This document shows positions 1 through 7,799 of a stretch of DNA of 64,000 nt, one piece after another. Source of the stretch: Thermopolyspora sp044507605 (GTDB lineage Bacteria > Actinomycetota > Actinomycetes > Streptosporangiales > Streptosporangiaceae); NCBI GenBank assembly GCA_044507605.1, contig JBIQJI010000014.1:1-64000 (forward strand), given 5' to 3'. Made by a program: the position numbers and the translations under genes. Every line of letters starts with the position of its first letter. Positions within the stretch are counted from its first letter, which is position 1. Under the pieces are notes generated by a model, which was not told the origin of the DNA, did no database searches, and saw only the letters and a list, made by a program, of their open reading frames with translations.

Positions 1-312
1 GAGCGGCACGACCTGGTGGAGAAGCCCGAGCCGACCCCGACCCCCGACCCCTTCGGCGAAGGCGACGAATTCGGTCAGGGCCCCGACTGCGTTCCGGGCG
101 ACTTCACCTGCGTCACCACCGACGAGTCCGGAGACGTCGGGTTCGGCGGCCCGGGAGACGACCCGGGCTTCGGCGACGGCGGTGGCGTGGACGATGACGG
201 CGGTGCAACTTTCACGGAGGACGATGGTGGTGGGTTCGATGCCGATGCTCAGGGCACAGGGACGAACGGCGCCGCCGCGTCCCTGGAGTCGGTGCCCTCG
301 GGCGGCGACTAG
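1..312 (+). CDS. C-terminal tail of a secreted or envelope protein, probably a penicillin-binding protein (5' end outside window)
   Basis: The reading frame is open from base 1 and stops with TAG at 310-312, so only about 103 C-terminal residues are visible. They form a low-complexity tail rich in Asp, Gly and Pro with a TPTPDP stretch, and no catalytic motif is present. In actinobacteria the gene upstream of a GT87 glycosyltransferase and the rpsF cluster is often a bifunctional penicillin-binding protein, and such proteins commonly end in tails of this kind. The identification therefore rests on context. Any secreted protein with a disordered tail would look the same. Confidence 0.5.
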   Translation, partial: ERHDLVEKPEPTPTPDPFGEGDEFGQGPDCVPGDFTCVTTDESGDVGFGGPGDDPGFGDGGGVDDDGGATFTEDDGGGFDADAQGTGTNGAAASLESVPSGGD

Positions 313-415
313 GGTGCGGGCATGGAGCGGGTCACGTACTTTTGGCATGATGCGGCGTTGACATGTCGATCAACGGGTTGACCGGCATGCGGTCGACAAC
401 CGGAGAGAGCCTTAC

Positions 416-1819
416 ATGAACGCGGTCCGCGCCGCCGTGTCGCCGAAGCTGGTCGACACCCTGGTCCGAACGCTGCCGCGCAAGGCGGCGCCGTATCTGC
501 CCCTGGCCCTGTACGCGTGGCTGGGGGTGGTGCTCGCGTACCTGTGGAGGGCGCCCTGCCGATTCGGCAACGCCTGGCTCGTCAGCAACAAGCAGTTCCT
601 CGACTTCTGCTACACCGACATTTATCCGCTGTGGTGGAACGAGAAGCTCAACGAGGGCCAGATCCCCTACTACGGGCATCCCGTCGAGTACCCCGTGGGC
701 ATCGGCGCCGTGATGGAGGTCGTCCGCCGCTTCGTCAGCTGGTTCCGCGGCGTGTTCCCCTCGGCGAGCGACCCCGAGGGCGGCGTGGTGTTCTACGACA
801 CCACGGTGTTCCTCATGGCGGTCTGCCTGGTCGCGGGCGTGGTGCTGATGGGCGCGCTCGCCGGGCCGCGCCGCCGGCGCGACGCGATGTGGTACGCCCT
901 GGCCCCGGGCATCGTCTTGTCGGCGTTCATCAACTGGGACCTGCTGTGCGGGGCGCTCAGCCTCGGCGCGTTCCTCGCGTGGTCGCGCCGCAGGCAGGTG
1001 CTCGCGGGCGTGCTGCTGGGGCTGGCCGTCTCCACGAAGTTCTATCCGCTGGTGTTCGCCGGGCCGCTGCTGGTGCTCGCGCTGCGCACCGGGCGGTGGC
1101 GGCCGGTGTTGAAGACGCTCGGCGGCGCGGCCGGCGCGTGGCTGGTCGTCAACGTGCCCATCATGATCACGGCGTTCGACGGGTGGAAACGCTTCTACGT
1201 CTTCAGCAGCGAGCGGCCCGCCGACTGGGGTTCGCTGTGGTACTTCTTCGAGCACAAGCAGTGGGCGCTGTTCGGCGGCCGGCCGGTCCCGGTGCTCGGC
1301 GACCCCGGCCTGCTCGACACGCTCGGCGTGGTCAGTCTCGCCGTGCTCTGCGCCGGTGTGGCGCTGCTCGGCCTTATCGCGCCCACCCGGCCCCGCCTGA
1401 TGCAGCTGTGCTTCCTGGTGCTGGCCGCGTTCATGCTGACCAACAAGGTGTGGTCGCCCCAGTACGTCGTCTGGCTCGTGCCGTTCGCGGTGCTCGCCCG
1501 GCCGAACTGGCGGCCGCTCGTGTGGTGGCAGCTCGCCGAGATCTGGTACTTCTTCGCCATTTGGCTCTTTCTCGTCGACCCGGCCGGACACGATCCAGCG
1601 TCGATCGCCGATAGTTCGTACTATCTCGCGGTGTGGGCCCGCGCGATCACCGTCATCATGCTGATGGCGTTCGTGGTCCGCGACATCCTGCGCCCGGGAC
1701 GGGACCTCGTCCGGCGTGACGGTGTCGACGACCCGTCCGGAGGTGTGTTCGACGGTGCCGAGGATCGGTTCCGTGTCAGGCTCGGCGGCGTCAGCCCGGA
1801 GCGGACCGCGCAAGCATGA
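416..1819 (+). CDS. GT87-family (DUF2029) polytopic membrane glycosyltransferase
   Basis: The 467-residue protein is a multispanning membrane protein with about ten hydrophobic helices. It has the GT87 layout: an N-terminal membrane segment, a loop with conserved aromatic and acidic residues (VEYPVG near residue 84), then repeated helices. GT87 enzymes transfer mannose or arabinose from polyprenyl-phosphate sugars to envelope glycans on the outer face of the membrane; the acceptor here is unknown. The ATG at 416 follows GGAGAG. The stop overlaps the next start as ATGA, so the two membrane glycosyltransferases are probably translationally coupled and act in one envelope pathway. Confidence 0.85.
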   Translation: MNAVRAAVSPKLVDTLVRTLPRKAAPYLPLALYAWLGVVLAYLWRAPCRFGNAWLVSNKQFLDFCYTDIYPLWWNEKLNEGQIPYYGHPVEYPVGIGAVMEVVRRFVSWFRGVFPSASDPEGGVVFYDTTVFLMAVCLVAGVVLMGALAGPRRRRDAMWYALAPGIVLSAFINWDLLCGALSLGAFLAWSRRRQVLAGVLLGLAVSTKFYPLVFAGPLLVLALRTGRWRPVLKTLGGAAGAWLVVNVPIMITAFDGWKRFYVFSSERPADWGSLWYFFEHKQWALFGGRPVPVLGDPGLLDTLGVVSLAVLCAGVALLGLIAPTRPRLMQLCFLVLAAFMLTNKVWSPQYVVWLVPFAVLARPNWRPLVWWQLAEIWYFFAIWLFLVDPAGHDPASIADSSYYLAVWARAITVIMLMAFVVRDILRPGRDLVRRDGVDDPSGGVFDGAEDRFRVRLGGVSPERTAQA

Positions 1820-3000
1820 TCACCATGCGGGACAGGTGGGGGTGGCGGTTACCACGGTCTCGATGGCCGAGTCTCGCCCAGGGCACGAGCACGTCCGAGG
1901 CCCTTCGGCTGTGGGTGGGCACCCGCCTCGGCCTCCTCGTCGCCGCCACCGTGGGACTGGGCCTGGTCACGCAGGGTGAACAGCTCTCGCCGTTTCTCGA
2001 CCGCTGGCGGCACTGGGACGCCGCCCTGCTCATCGAGATCGCCCAGTACGGCTACGACGGCAACCCCGCCGAGTCGCCCGACCCCGGCCTGCCGGCGTTC
2101 TTCCCCGGCATGCCGCTCGCGCTCCGGATCATGCACGTGGTCGTGCCCGACTGGATCCTGAGCGGCCTGCTGATCTCCTTCGCGGCCGGTGCGGTCGCGG
2201 TGGTGGCGCTCGCCCGGCTGGGCGACCTGGAGGGCGGCCCCGGCACCGGCCGATGGGCGGTGCTCACGTGGCTGCTCTGCCCGACGGCGATCTTCCTGTT
2301 CGCCGGCTACAGCGAGCCGCTGTTCCTCGCCTTCGCCATCCCCGCCTGGCTGGCCGCCCGCCGCGGCCGCTGGCCCGCCGCCGCGCTGCTCGCGGCGGGC
2401 GCGTCGTTCGTGCGCATCACCGGGCTGTTCCTCGCCCTCGCCCTGATCGTCGAATACGTCGCCCACCGGCCCGCCGAGGAGCCCGCACGGGTCGAGCCGG
2501 CCGCCCGGAACCCGTGGCGGCCCGCCTGGCTGGTGGTGCCGTTCGTGCCGCTGGTGATCTACGCGGCGTACCAGCACATGCGCACGGGCGACTGGCTGGC
2601 CTGGCAGCACGCCCAGCAGGCGGGCTGGGGACGGACCCTGGTGTGGCCCTGGGAGTCGCTGCACACGACCTGGCTGCAGGCCGGGGGCGACGGGCAGTTC
2701 GCCTGGGCGTTCCGCATGGAGATCGGCGGCGCGGCCGTCGGCGTGGTCACCGTGCTGTGGCTGCTGGTCATGCGCCGCTGGAGCGAGGTCGTGTACGTGG
2801 GCCTGCAGGTCGGCGCGCTGATGGTGTCGGCGTTCTACCTGTCGATCCCCCGCTCGGCGCTGCTGTGGTGGCCGCTGTGGATCGCCCTCGCCCGGCTGGG
2901 CTCGCGCCACCGCTGGGTGCTGCTGCTCTACGCCGTGGTGGCGGGCCCGTTGATGGTGCTGAACACCGTGGCCTTCCTCAAGGGCGCCTGGGCCGGCTGA
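1816..3000 (+). CDS. PIG-V/Gpi18-like membrane mannosyltransferase
   Basis: The 394-residue protein is strongly hydrophobic with about nine to ten membrane segments. Near the N-terminus (residues about 58-77) it carries a WRHWDAALLIEIAQYGYDG motif, matching the RWDxxxYxxIAxxGY signature of the PIG-V/Gpi18 mannosyltransferase family, where the Asp is thought to be catalytic. Bacterial members are presumed to move mannose from a lipid-linked donor onto envelope lipids or proteins. The start overlaps the stop of the GT87 gene (ATGA), and a convergent nuclease gene follows after about 20 bases. The substrate is not deducible. Confidence 0.8.
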   Translation: MITMRDRWGWRLPRSRWPSLAQGTSTSEALRLWVGTRLGLLVAATVGLGLVTQGEQLSPFLDRWRHWDAALLIEIAQYGYDGNPAESPDPGLPAFFPGMPLALRIMHVVVPDWILSGLLISFAAGAVAVVALARLGDLEGGPGTGRWAVLTWLLCPTAIFLFAGYSEPLFLAFAIPAWLAARRGRWPAAALLAAGASFVRITGLFLALALIVEYVAHRPAEEPARVEPAARNPWRPAWLVVPFVPLVIYAAYQHMRTGDWLAWQHAQQAGWGRTLVWPWESLHTTWLQAGGDGQFAWAFRMEIGGAAVGVVTVLWLLVMRRWSEVVYVGLQVGALMVSAFYLSIPRSALLWWPLWIALARLGSRHRWVLLLYAVVAGPLMVLNTVAFLKGAWAG

Positions 3001-3021
3001 CCGGCGCCCCGCTCTCCCCGC

Positions 3022-3780
3022 TCAGCCGAGATGGCTGCGGAGGAAGGCGATGTCGTCGGCCTGGCCCGGCCCGGGGGTCTCCACGACGATGGGGGCACCG
3101 GCGGCGCGGCAGACCGTGAGGATCAGCTCGGGGTCGATCCGGCCCTTGCCGAGGTTGGCGTGGCGGTCGGCGCCGGAGTCGAAGGCGTCGCGCGAGTCGT
3201 TGCAGTGGACGAGGTCGATGCGCCCGGTGATCGCCTTGACGCGATCGACGATGTCGGCGAGCTGCTCGCCGCCGGCGTGGGCGTGACAGGTGTCGAGGCA
3301 GAACCCGACGTCGAAGCCGTCGAGGGAGTCCCACAGCCGGGCGATGCGCTCGAGCCGCCGTGCCATGGCGTTGCCGCCGCCGGCGGTGTTCTCGATGAGG
3401 ATGGGGATCGGGCGCTCGAGCCGCTCGAACACCTTGCGCCAGTTGGCGAAGCCGACCTGCGGGTCGTCGGCGGCGTTGACGTGCCCGCCGTGCACGATCA
3501 GCCCTTTGGCGCCGAGCTCGGCCGCCGCCGCCAGCTGGCCGGCGAGCAGCTTGCGGCTCGGGATGCGGATGCGGTTGTTGGCGGTCGCCACGTTGATGAC
3601 GTACGGCGCGTGCACGTAGACGTCGACCGGCGAGCTCTTGATCGCCTCGGCGCTCTCGGGGAGCACCGGGCCTTTCCAGCCCTGCGGATCGCCCAGAAAG
3701 AACTGCACGACGTCGGCGCCGCGCGCGGCCGCGTGGGCCAGTGGGTCGTCCTGATCGACGTGAGCTCCGATGCGCACCAT
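3022..3780 (-). CDS. nfo: Deoxyribonuclease IV (AP endonuclease family 2)
   Basis: The 252-residue protein has the TIM-barrel pattern of the EndoIV/xylose-isomerase superfamily. Features seen include an N-terminal VRIGAHV strand, a GADVVQFF segment, a VHAPYVINVA segment, an IENTAGGG segment with a metal-ligand Glu, CLDTCHAHAGG, and HCNDSRD near residue 200. These match the His/Glu/Asp zinc ligands of endonuclease IV, which cleaves 5' of abasic sites in base excision repair. The length is slightly shorter than E. coli Nfo (about 285). The ATG at 3780 is the first possible start. The gene converges with the mannosyltransferase gene. Confidence 0.85.
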   Translation of the reverse strand: MVRIGAHVDQDDPLAHAAARGADVVQFFLGDPQGWKGPVLPESAEAIKSSPVDVYVHAPYVINVATANNRIRIPSRKLLAGQLAAAAELGAKGLIVHGGHVNAADDPQVGFANWRKVFERLERPIPILIENTAGGGNAMARRLERIARLWDSLDGFDVGFCLDTCHAHAGGEQLADIVDRVKAITGRIDLVHCNDSRDAFDSGADRHANLGKGRIDPELILTVCRAAGAPIVVETPGPGQADDIAFLRSHLG

Positions 3781-3861
3781 GCCCCGAGGGTATCCAACGC
3801 CACCGACCGAATCCGCGAGACCGAGGCGCGCGGCCCCGGACCGTCGTCCGCCTGCCGCCCG

Positions 3862-4182
3862 CTACATCATGTAGCCGCCGTGGAAGATGCCGAGGGCGGC
3901 CCCGACGAAGCCGGAGATGATCCCGACGATGTTCAGCGAGCGCTGGGGCGTCGTGACGGAGACGTACTGGGAGTAGAGCCCGCCGAGGAACGCGATGGTG
4001 CCTGCCCACGCGGCGACGACGTGGGCGCTGACGATGAATCCGCAGACGAGGGCGAGCACGCCCAGGGCACAGGTGGTCAGTGCGAGGAGGTTCTCCATGC
4101 GGTGGCGCCTGCCGTCGGTGTTGAGGGTGAGCCGGAAGGGCGCCCGTTCGATCGGATCACGAAGGTGAGGCACGGCCATCAT
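3862..4182 (-). CDS. Small three-helix membrane protein, function unknown
   Basis: The 106-residue protein has a polar N-terminus of about 30 residues followed by three hydrophobic helices (about residues 31-52, 55-78 and 83-104). No family is recognised. The start at 4182 (two consecutive ATGs) is preceded by AAAGGGG at a good distance, which favours it over the internal Met at residue 29. The gene lies between the DNase IV gene, transcribed in the same direction, and the divergent rpsF cluster. Confidence 0.65.
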   Translation of the reverse strand: MMAVPHLRDPIERAPFRLTLNTDGRRHRMENLLALTTCALGVLALVCGFIVSAHVVAAWAGTIAFLGGLYSQYVSVTTPQRSLNIVGIISGFVGAALGIFHGGYMM

Positions 4183-4391
4183 CCCCTTTCCCTAACCGAG
4201 GGATTCCCCCGGTCGGAGCGTGACAATCAGGCCGGACGCCCCCAGACGGCGGACGCGACGAAGGACGCGCGGTGATGGGCTGCTGGTAGTCTGGGCGGGC
4301 CCACGTGCGCGGGCGCGATCCGCGACGTCGGCGTCCTCCTGTCACGGCAAGGCGTCGTGACCGCAGAGTCCAGAGGAGGTTGGAGTCTGTT

Positions 4392-4682
4392 ATGCGCCGT
4401 TACGAACTCATGGTCATCCTCGACCCGTCCCTCGATGAGCGCAACGTCACCCCGTCTCTCGACCAGTTTCTCTCCGTGATCCGCGAAGACGGCGGCTCGG
4501 TGGAGAAGGTCGACGTGTGGGGCCGTCGCCGGCTGTCCTACGACATCGCCAAGAAGTCCGAGGGCATCTACGCCGTCGTCGACCTCACCGCCAACCCGGC
4601 GGCGGTCAAGGAGCTCGACCGTCAGCTCAACCTCAACGAGGGCATTCTGCGCACCAAGATCCTGCGTCCTGACGTGCACTGA
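4392..4682 (+). CDS. rpsF: 30S ribosomal protein S6
   Basis: The 96-residue protein begins MRRYELMVILDPSLDE and contains the S6 core VWGRRRLSYDIAKKSEGIY, which binds rRNA with S18 in the central domain of the 30S subunit. The ATG at 4392 is chosen because AGAGGAGG lies about 11 bases upstream and S6 proteins start MRxYE; upstream in-frame codons do not look like S6. It opens the conserved rpsF-ssb-rpsR-rplI cluster. The C-terminus lacks the long acidic tail seen in enterobacterial S6. Confidence 0.97.
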   Translation: MRRYELMVILDPSLDERNVTPSLDQFLSVIREDGGSVEKVDVWGRRRLSYDIAKKSEGIYAVVDLTANPAAVKELDRQLNLNEGILRTKILRPDVH

Positions 4683-4796
4683 AGCCCCGGTTTTTGTCGC
4701 ACGACCACCGTAGTCTGAGCCCAGGCCACGTTCGGTCACCGCGACCGGGCACAAGCGACGATCAGGCACAGCAACGCCCTTGCAGGAGGCCCACCC

Positions 4797-5306
4797 ATGG
4801 CAGCAGGCGACACCGTCATCACCCTCGTCGGCAATCTCGTCGACGATCCCGAGCTGCGCTTCACCCCGACCGGGCAGGCCGTGGCGAGGTTCCGCGTCGC
4901 GTCCACGCCGCGTTACATGGACCGCCAGACCAATGAGTGGAAGGACGGCGAGTCGCTGTTCCTCACCTGCAACATCTGGCGCCAGGCGGCGGAGAACGCC
5001 GCCGAGAGCCTGCAGCGCGGCATGCGCGTCATCGTCCAGGGCAGGCTGCGGCAGCGCAGCTACGAGACCAAGGAAGGCGAGAAGCGCACCGTCTACGAGG
5101 TCGAGGTCGACGAGGTCGGTCCGTCCCTGCGCAACGCCACGGCCAAGGTCAACAAGACCTCGCGGCAGGGCGGCGGCTTCGGCGGCGGCCCGGCCGACGA
5201 CCCGTGGGCGTCCGCCTCGCCGACCCCGCCCCCCGGCTACGGCGGCGGCTTCGGCGGTGGCCAGCAGGGCGGCGGGGGCGACCTCAGCGACGAGCCGCCC
5301 TTCTGA
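4797..5306 (+). CDS. ssb: Single-stranded DNA-binding protein
   Basis: The 169-residue protein has an OB fold (about residues 3-110: GDTVITLVGNLVDDPELRFT, then FRVAST, then FLTCNIWRQAAENAAESL), a Gly-rich flexible linker and the acidic DEPPF tip that recruits replication and repair partners. It coats single-stranded DNA at forks. AGGAGG sits 8 bases before the ATG. Its position between rpsF and rpsR is the canonical actinobacterial arrangement and marks it as the essential housekeeping copy. Confidence 0.97.
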   Translation: MAAGDTVITLVGNLVDDPELRFTPTGQAVARFRVASTPRYMDRQTNEWKDGESLFLTCNIWRQAAENAAESLQRGMRVIVQGRLRQRSYETKEGEKRTVYEVEVDEVGPSLRNATAKVNKTSRQGGGFGGGPADDPWASASPTPPPGYGGGFGGGQQGGGGDLSDEPPF

Positions 5307-5394
5307 CCCAATCGAGCGCCCCGCTGGGCGCGTGACCCATCCAGTAACCGAGCGACCATTCCCGCCGTGAGGCGGGGCTCTGAGGAGGAGCACC

Positions 5395-5634
5395 ATGATG
5401 GCCAAGCCGGCACTGCGCAAGCCGAAGAAAAAGGTTTGCCTGTTCTGCCACGACAAGATCTCCTATGTCGACTACAAGGACACCGCGCTGCTGCGCAAGT
5501 TCATCTCCGACCGCGGCAAGATCCGCGCTCGCCGGGTGACGGGCAACTGCACCCAGCACCAGCGCGACGTGGCCACCGCGATCAAGAACGCGCGTGAGAT
5601 GGCCCTGCTGCCCTACACCAGCACGGCCCGCTAG
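5395..5634 (+). CDS. rpsR: 30S ribosomal protein S18
   Basis: The 79-residue protein has the S18 core (VDYKDTALLRKFISDRGKI, TGNCTQHQRDVATAIKNAR, ALLPYT). It keeps a CxxC pair near the N-terminus (CLFC) and a later NCTQH, so it looks like a zinc-binding (C+) form of S18; zinc-free paralogues often exist elsewhere under Zur control. AGGAGG precedes a double ATG at 5395/5398, either of which could be the start. rplI follows nine bases after the stop. Confidence 0.96.
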   Translation: MMAKPALRKPKKKVCLFCHDKISYVDYKDTALLRKFISDRGKIRARRVTGNCTQHQRDVATAIKNAREMALLPYTSTAR

Positions 5635-5643
5635 GAGGATCCG

Positions 5644-6090
5644 ATGAAGCTGATTCTCACCAACGAGGTGTCGGGGCTCGGCGCCCCTGGCGACATCGTC
5701 GAGGTCAAGGACGGTTACGGCCGCAACTACCTGCTGCCGCGTGGCTTCGCGATCCGCTGGACCCGTGGCGCGGAGTCGCAGATCGCCTCGATCAAGAAGG
5801 CTCGCGACGCCCGCGCGATCCGTGACCTGGGCGCCGCCCAGGAGGTCGCGCAGCAGCTCGGCGCGCTCCAGGTCCGCCTGCGCACCCGCGCCGGCGAGTC
5901 GGGCCGCCTGTTCGGCTCGATCACCACGGGCGACATCGTCGAGGCCGTCACGAAGGCCGGCGGCCCCCAGCTCGACCGTCGCCGCATCGAGATCGGCAAC
6001 CCGATCAAGAGCGTCGGCACCCACCGCGTCTCGGTGCGCCTCCACCCCGAGGTCTCCGTCGCCCTCGACGTCGAGGTCATCGCGGCCTGA
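5644..6090 (+). CDS. rplI: 50S ribosomal protein L9
   Basis: The 148-residue protein starts MKLILTNEVSGLGAPGDIVE and continues VKDGYGRNYLLPRGFAI, the N-terminal rRNA-binding domain of L9. A long connecting helix (about residues 45-80) and a C-terminal domain (GRLFGSITTGDIVEAV, HPEVSVALDVEVI) follow. L9 binds 23S rRNA and stabilises reading frame. AGGAGG lies 5 bases before the ATG. It is the last gene of the cluster and is followed by a strong hairpin terminator. Confidence 0.97.
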   Translation: MKLILTNEVSGLGAPGDIVEVKDGYGRNYLLPRGFAIRWTRGAESQIASIKKARDARAIRDLGAAQEVAQQLGALQVRLRTRAGESGRLFGSITTGDIVEAVTKAGGPQLDRRRIEIGNPIKSVGTHRVSVRLHPEVSVALDVEVIAA

Positions 6091-6099
6091 CCCGCGCAC

Positions 6100-6135
6100 G
6101 ATGCCGGCCTCTCCCCCGCGGAGCAGGCCGGCATC
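6100..6135. terminator. Bidirectional hairpin terminator between rplI and the MATE gene
   Basis: A perfect 11-bp inverted repeat (GATGCCGGCCT at 6100-6110, AGGCCGGCATC at 6125-6135) with a 14-base loop lies ten bases after the rplI stop and just past the 3' end of the convergent MATE gene. There is no clear U tract, which is usual in high-GC actinobacteria. Confidence 0.75.
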
Positions 6136-6151
6136 GCCGTGTCACGGGCGC

Positions 6152-7498
6152 TCAGGCGCCAGTGACGAGCCAGGCGGTGCCGTGGGCGCGGGTGGCGAGA
6201 GTCACCAGACGGGCCGTCATCCACACCCCCAGGGCGAGCCACAGGGCCACCAGGCCGCCGTGCAGCACGAGCACGGCCAGGGCGCAGGGCAGGTACACGA
6301 GCGTCGTCCAGACGCCGGCCCGGGCCAGGTAGCGCTGGTCGCCGGCCCCGATGAGGACACCGTCGAGGACGAACACCACCCCGGCGATGGGCTGGAACAG
6401 GGCCACCGGCCACAGCACGGCCAGCAGCTCGTGCGCGACGCCGGGGTCGGCGTCGAACAGGCCGGGCAGCACGGGCCGCAGGGCCGTCATGACGACCGCG
6501 AGGGCGAGGCCGCAGCCGATGCCCCAGCCGATCATGCGCCGGGTGGCCAGGCGGGTGGCCGCGATGTCGCCCGCGCCGAGGGTGCGGCCGGTGATGGCCT
6601 GCCCGGCGATGGCGATGGCGTCGAGGGCGAACGCCAGCAGCGACCACAGCTGCGTGGCGATCGCGTGCGCCGCGATCTGCGTGTCGCCCATGCGGGTGGC
6701 GACCGCGGTGGCCAGCACGAGGACGACGCGCAGGCACACGGTGCGCAGCAGCAGCGCCAGACCCGCCGCTCCCGACGATCTGATGCCGGCGAGCCGGGGG
6801 CGCGCCGACGCGCCGTGTCGCCGGCAGCCCCGCAGCACGACCGTGAGGTAGACGAGGGCGGCGAGCGTCTGGGCGAGCACGGTGCCCCACGCCGAGCCGG
6901 CGATGCCCAGGCCCAGGCCGAGGACGAACCACGCGTTGAGCGCGGCGTTGAGCGCGAACCCGCCGACCGACACGGCGAGCGGCGTCACGGTGTCCTGCAG
7001 CCCGCGCAGCACCCCGGTGCCGGCGAGCACGAGCAGCATTCCGGGCGCGCCGAACAGGCTGATGCGCAGGTAGGTGGTGGCCTGGCCGGACAGCGCGGGG
7101 GACGCCCCGAACAGGTCGACCAGCCAGGGCGCGAGCGGCCAGCAGACGGCGATGAGCACGAGCCCGATGGCGGCCGCCAGCCACAGCCCGTCCACGCCGC
7201 GCCTGATCGCCTCGCGGGTGTCTCCGGCGCCCACCTGCCGGGCCACCTGGGCGGTCGTCGCGTACGCCAGGAACACGCACAGGTTCACCAGCGTCGTGAG
7301 CACGGTGCCCGCGACGCCGAGGGCCCCCAGGGAGACGGTGCCGAGGCGGCCCACGATGGCGTAGTCGGCGAGCAGGAAGAGCGGCTCGGCGACCAGCGCG
7401 CCGAACGCCGGAACGGCCAGTCTGAGGATCTCCCTGTCCTGGGCGCGGGATGGCCTGCCGGTAAGCGTCACTGTGCCATTTTGCCGGTTACCGGGCAC
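6152..7498 (-). CDS. MATE-family efflux protein, DinF-like
   Basis: The 448-residue protein has about twelve hydrophobic helices and the MATE/DinF pattern: LAVPAFGALVAEPLFLLADYA with the motif YAIVGRLGT near the N-terminus, ARQVGAGD, GVLRGLQDT near residue 160, and a second related half. MATE proteins export cationic drugs or toxic metabolites using H+ or Na+; DinF homologues next to rplI and dnaB are common in actinobacteria. The GTG at 7498 is the longest start, and a GTG eight codons further in is possible. It is the only gene of this block on the minus strand, converging with rplI and divergent from dnaB. Confidence 0.88.
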   Translation of the reverse strand: MPGNRQNGTVTLTGRPSRAQDREILRLAVPAFGALVAEPLFLLADYAIVGRLGTVSLGALGVAGTVLTTLVNLCVFLAYATTAQVARQVGAGDTREAIRRGVDGLWLAAAIGLVLIAVCWPLAPWLVDLFGASPALSGQATTYLRISLFGAPGMLLVLAGTGVLRGLQDTVTPLAVSVGGFALNAALNAWFVLGLGLGIAGSAWGTVLAQTLAALVYLTVVLRGCRRHGASARPRLAGIRSSGAAGLALLLRTVCLRVVLVLATAVATRMGDTQIAAHAIATQLWSLLAFALDAIAIAGQAITGRTLGAGDIAATRLATRRMIGWGIGCGLALAVVMTALRPVLPGLFDADPGVAHELLAVLWPVALFQPIAGVVFVLDGVLIGAGDQRYLARAGVWTTLVYLPCALAVLVLHGGLVALWLALGVWMTARLVTLATRAHGTAWLVTGA

Positions 7499-7569
7499 CA
7501 GGTCGGCACATGACCACGTTGGTCACGGACTTCCGGGCGGAGCGCCCGGGCTTGGGCCCGAACTTTTTT

Positions 7570-7710
7570 TCTTCCACAGGCAGTGGACAGCGTCATCCCT
7601 GGTCAGAGCGGATTTTCGCGTGCGGGTTCGGCGAATATCCCCAGGGTTGTCCACAGGCTGCCCACACCCTGGGGGCAGAAGTGCACAGGTTATCCACAGG
7701 CTTGTCCACA
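7570..7710 (+). promoter_or_regulatory. Cluster of DnaA boxes upstream of dnaB
   Basis: Three strong DnaA boxes lie in the same orientation: TTGTCCACA at 7647-7655, TTATCCACA at 7690-7698 and TTGTCCACA at 7702-7710. A weaker TCTTCCACA lies at 7570-7578. The last two are 12 bases apart, about one helical turn, which would suit cooperative DnaA binding. They sit 90-150 bases before the dnaB start, in the 301-base gap between the divergent MATE and dnaB genes; nothing else was recognised in that gap. Control of dnaB by DnaA, or DnaA titration, is inference. Confidence 0.75.
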
Positions 7711-7799
7711 GGTCACGTTGCCCGGAGGGCGGAGCTTCGCGAAACTGTCACCCCGGTCCGCTACATCTGGGGGTGCGGCCGTTCGGAAGGGGGGACACG

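Noticed and set aside
358..390. Sigma-70 type promoter with TTGACA before the GT87 gene
   Set aside because: The TTGACA at 358-363 has no acceptable -10 hexamer 16-18 bases downstream, so it was not called.
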